41,015 nucleotides of DNA, taken from Candidatus Zixiibacteriota bacterium. Its GTDB lineage: Bacteria; Zixibacteria; MSB-5A5; GN15; JAAZOE01. The stretch's first letter is position 1, and each line of letters starts with the position of its first letter. The notes below the pieces were generated by a model that was not told where the DNA came from, searched no databases, and saw only the letters and a list, made by a program, of their open reading frames with translations. Below, piece after piece: positions 40,987-41,015 of the stretch. Location: positions 1-41,015 of the forward strand of contig JAGLON010000051.1 in NCBI GenBank assembly GCA_023138975.1, written 5' to 3'. The position numbers were made by a program, and so were the translations under genes.

Positions 40987-41015
40987 ATATGTGCGCGGCA
41001 GACGTCCCCTGTGTT

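Noticed and set aside
1..41015. CRISPR arrays, prophage or transposase genes
   Set aside because: No regularly spaced short repeats and no phage or transposase-like protein in any frame.

Overview
The window (about 43% GC by eye, not computed) looks like a chromosome segment from an uncultivated bacterium of the FCB/Zixibacteria-like kind. This taxonomic reading is inference. It rests on the secreted M6 protease ending in two dockerin-like repeats, each ending in GPPP, and on the mix of genes: DUF512-Der, a Tat-exported TldD, an extended chemosensory cluster and an unusual tRNA-His/HisRS pair. There are no phage genes, no CRISPR arrays and no transposase genes.

Layout. 1-9125: peptidases and membrane proteins on the + strand. 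These are an M3 oligopeptidase cut by the window edge, a DUF418 membrane protein, a TldD/TldE pair with a Tat signal only on TldD, a lipoprotein S9 peptidase whose nucleophile Ser is Gly, and a YihY/BrkB membrane protein. 9164-9946: a HAD phosphatase, the only clear minus-strand gene. 10105-15311: a WlbA-like sugar dehydrogenase, a secreted cohesin-like protein, tRNA-His(GTG) directly before hisS, a methyltransferase and an MTA/SAH nucleosidase. 15564-18149: the secreted M6 metalloprotease with a C-terminal dockerin. 18295-22231: housekeeping genes rpiB, glyA, an MTH1187-family gene with an anomalous start, cutA, nrdR and tatC. 22262-26252: a secreted protein of unknown function, tRNA-Gly(CCC), a DUF512 radical-SAM protein and der.

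26382-39527 is one closely packed signalling cluster, all on the + strand: a GAF-PP2C-HATPase protein (RsbU/RsbW-like), a STAS antagonist, a HEAT-repeat protein of 639 aa, a receiver, a degenerate receiver without its phospho-acceptor Asp, CheR, two CheY-like proteins, a CheZ-like phosphatase, CheA without an evident P2 domain, CheB, a PAS histidine kinase and an NtrC-family sigma-54 activator. No chemoreceptor, stand-alone CheW or flagellar gene is present. The cluster therefore joins a partner-switching module, a chemosensory phosphorelay and a sigma-54 output, and it is the best candidate here for an under-described system.

39528-41015 changes character. A 553-base non-coding stretch with GC-rich hairpins leads into an AT-rich ankyrin-repeat gene, and a 17-bp perfect inverted repeat (39893-39909 and 40970-40986) brackets the gene. 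It looks like an acquired cassette.

The second notable system is the tRNA-His/HisRS pair. The tRNA lacks G-1 and has U72 and A73, and its synthetase is enlarged by an AT-rich insertion. Similar departures from the universal G-1:C73 rule are known from one group of Alphaproteobacteria.
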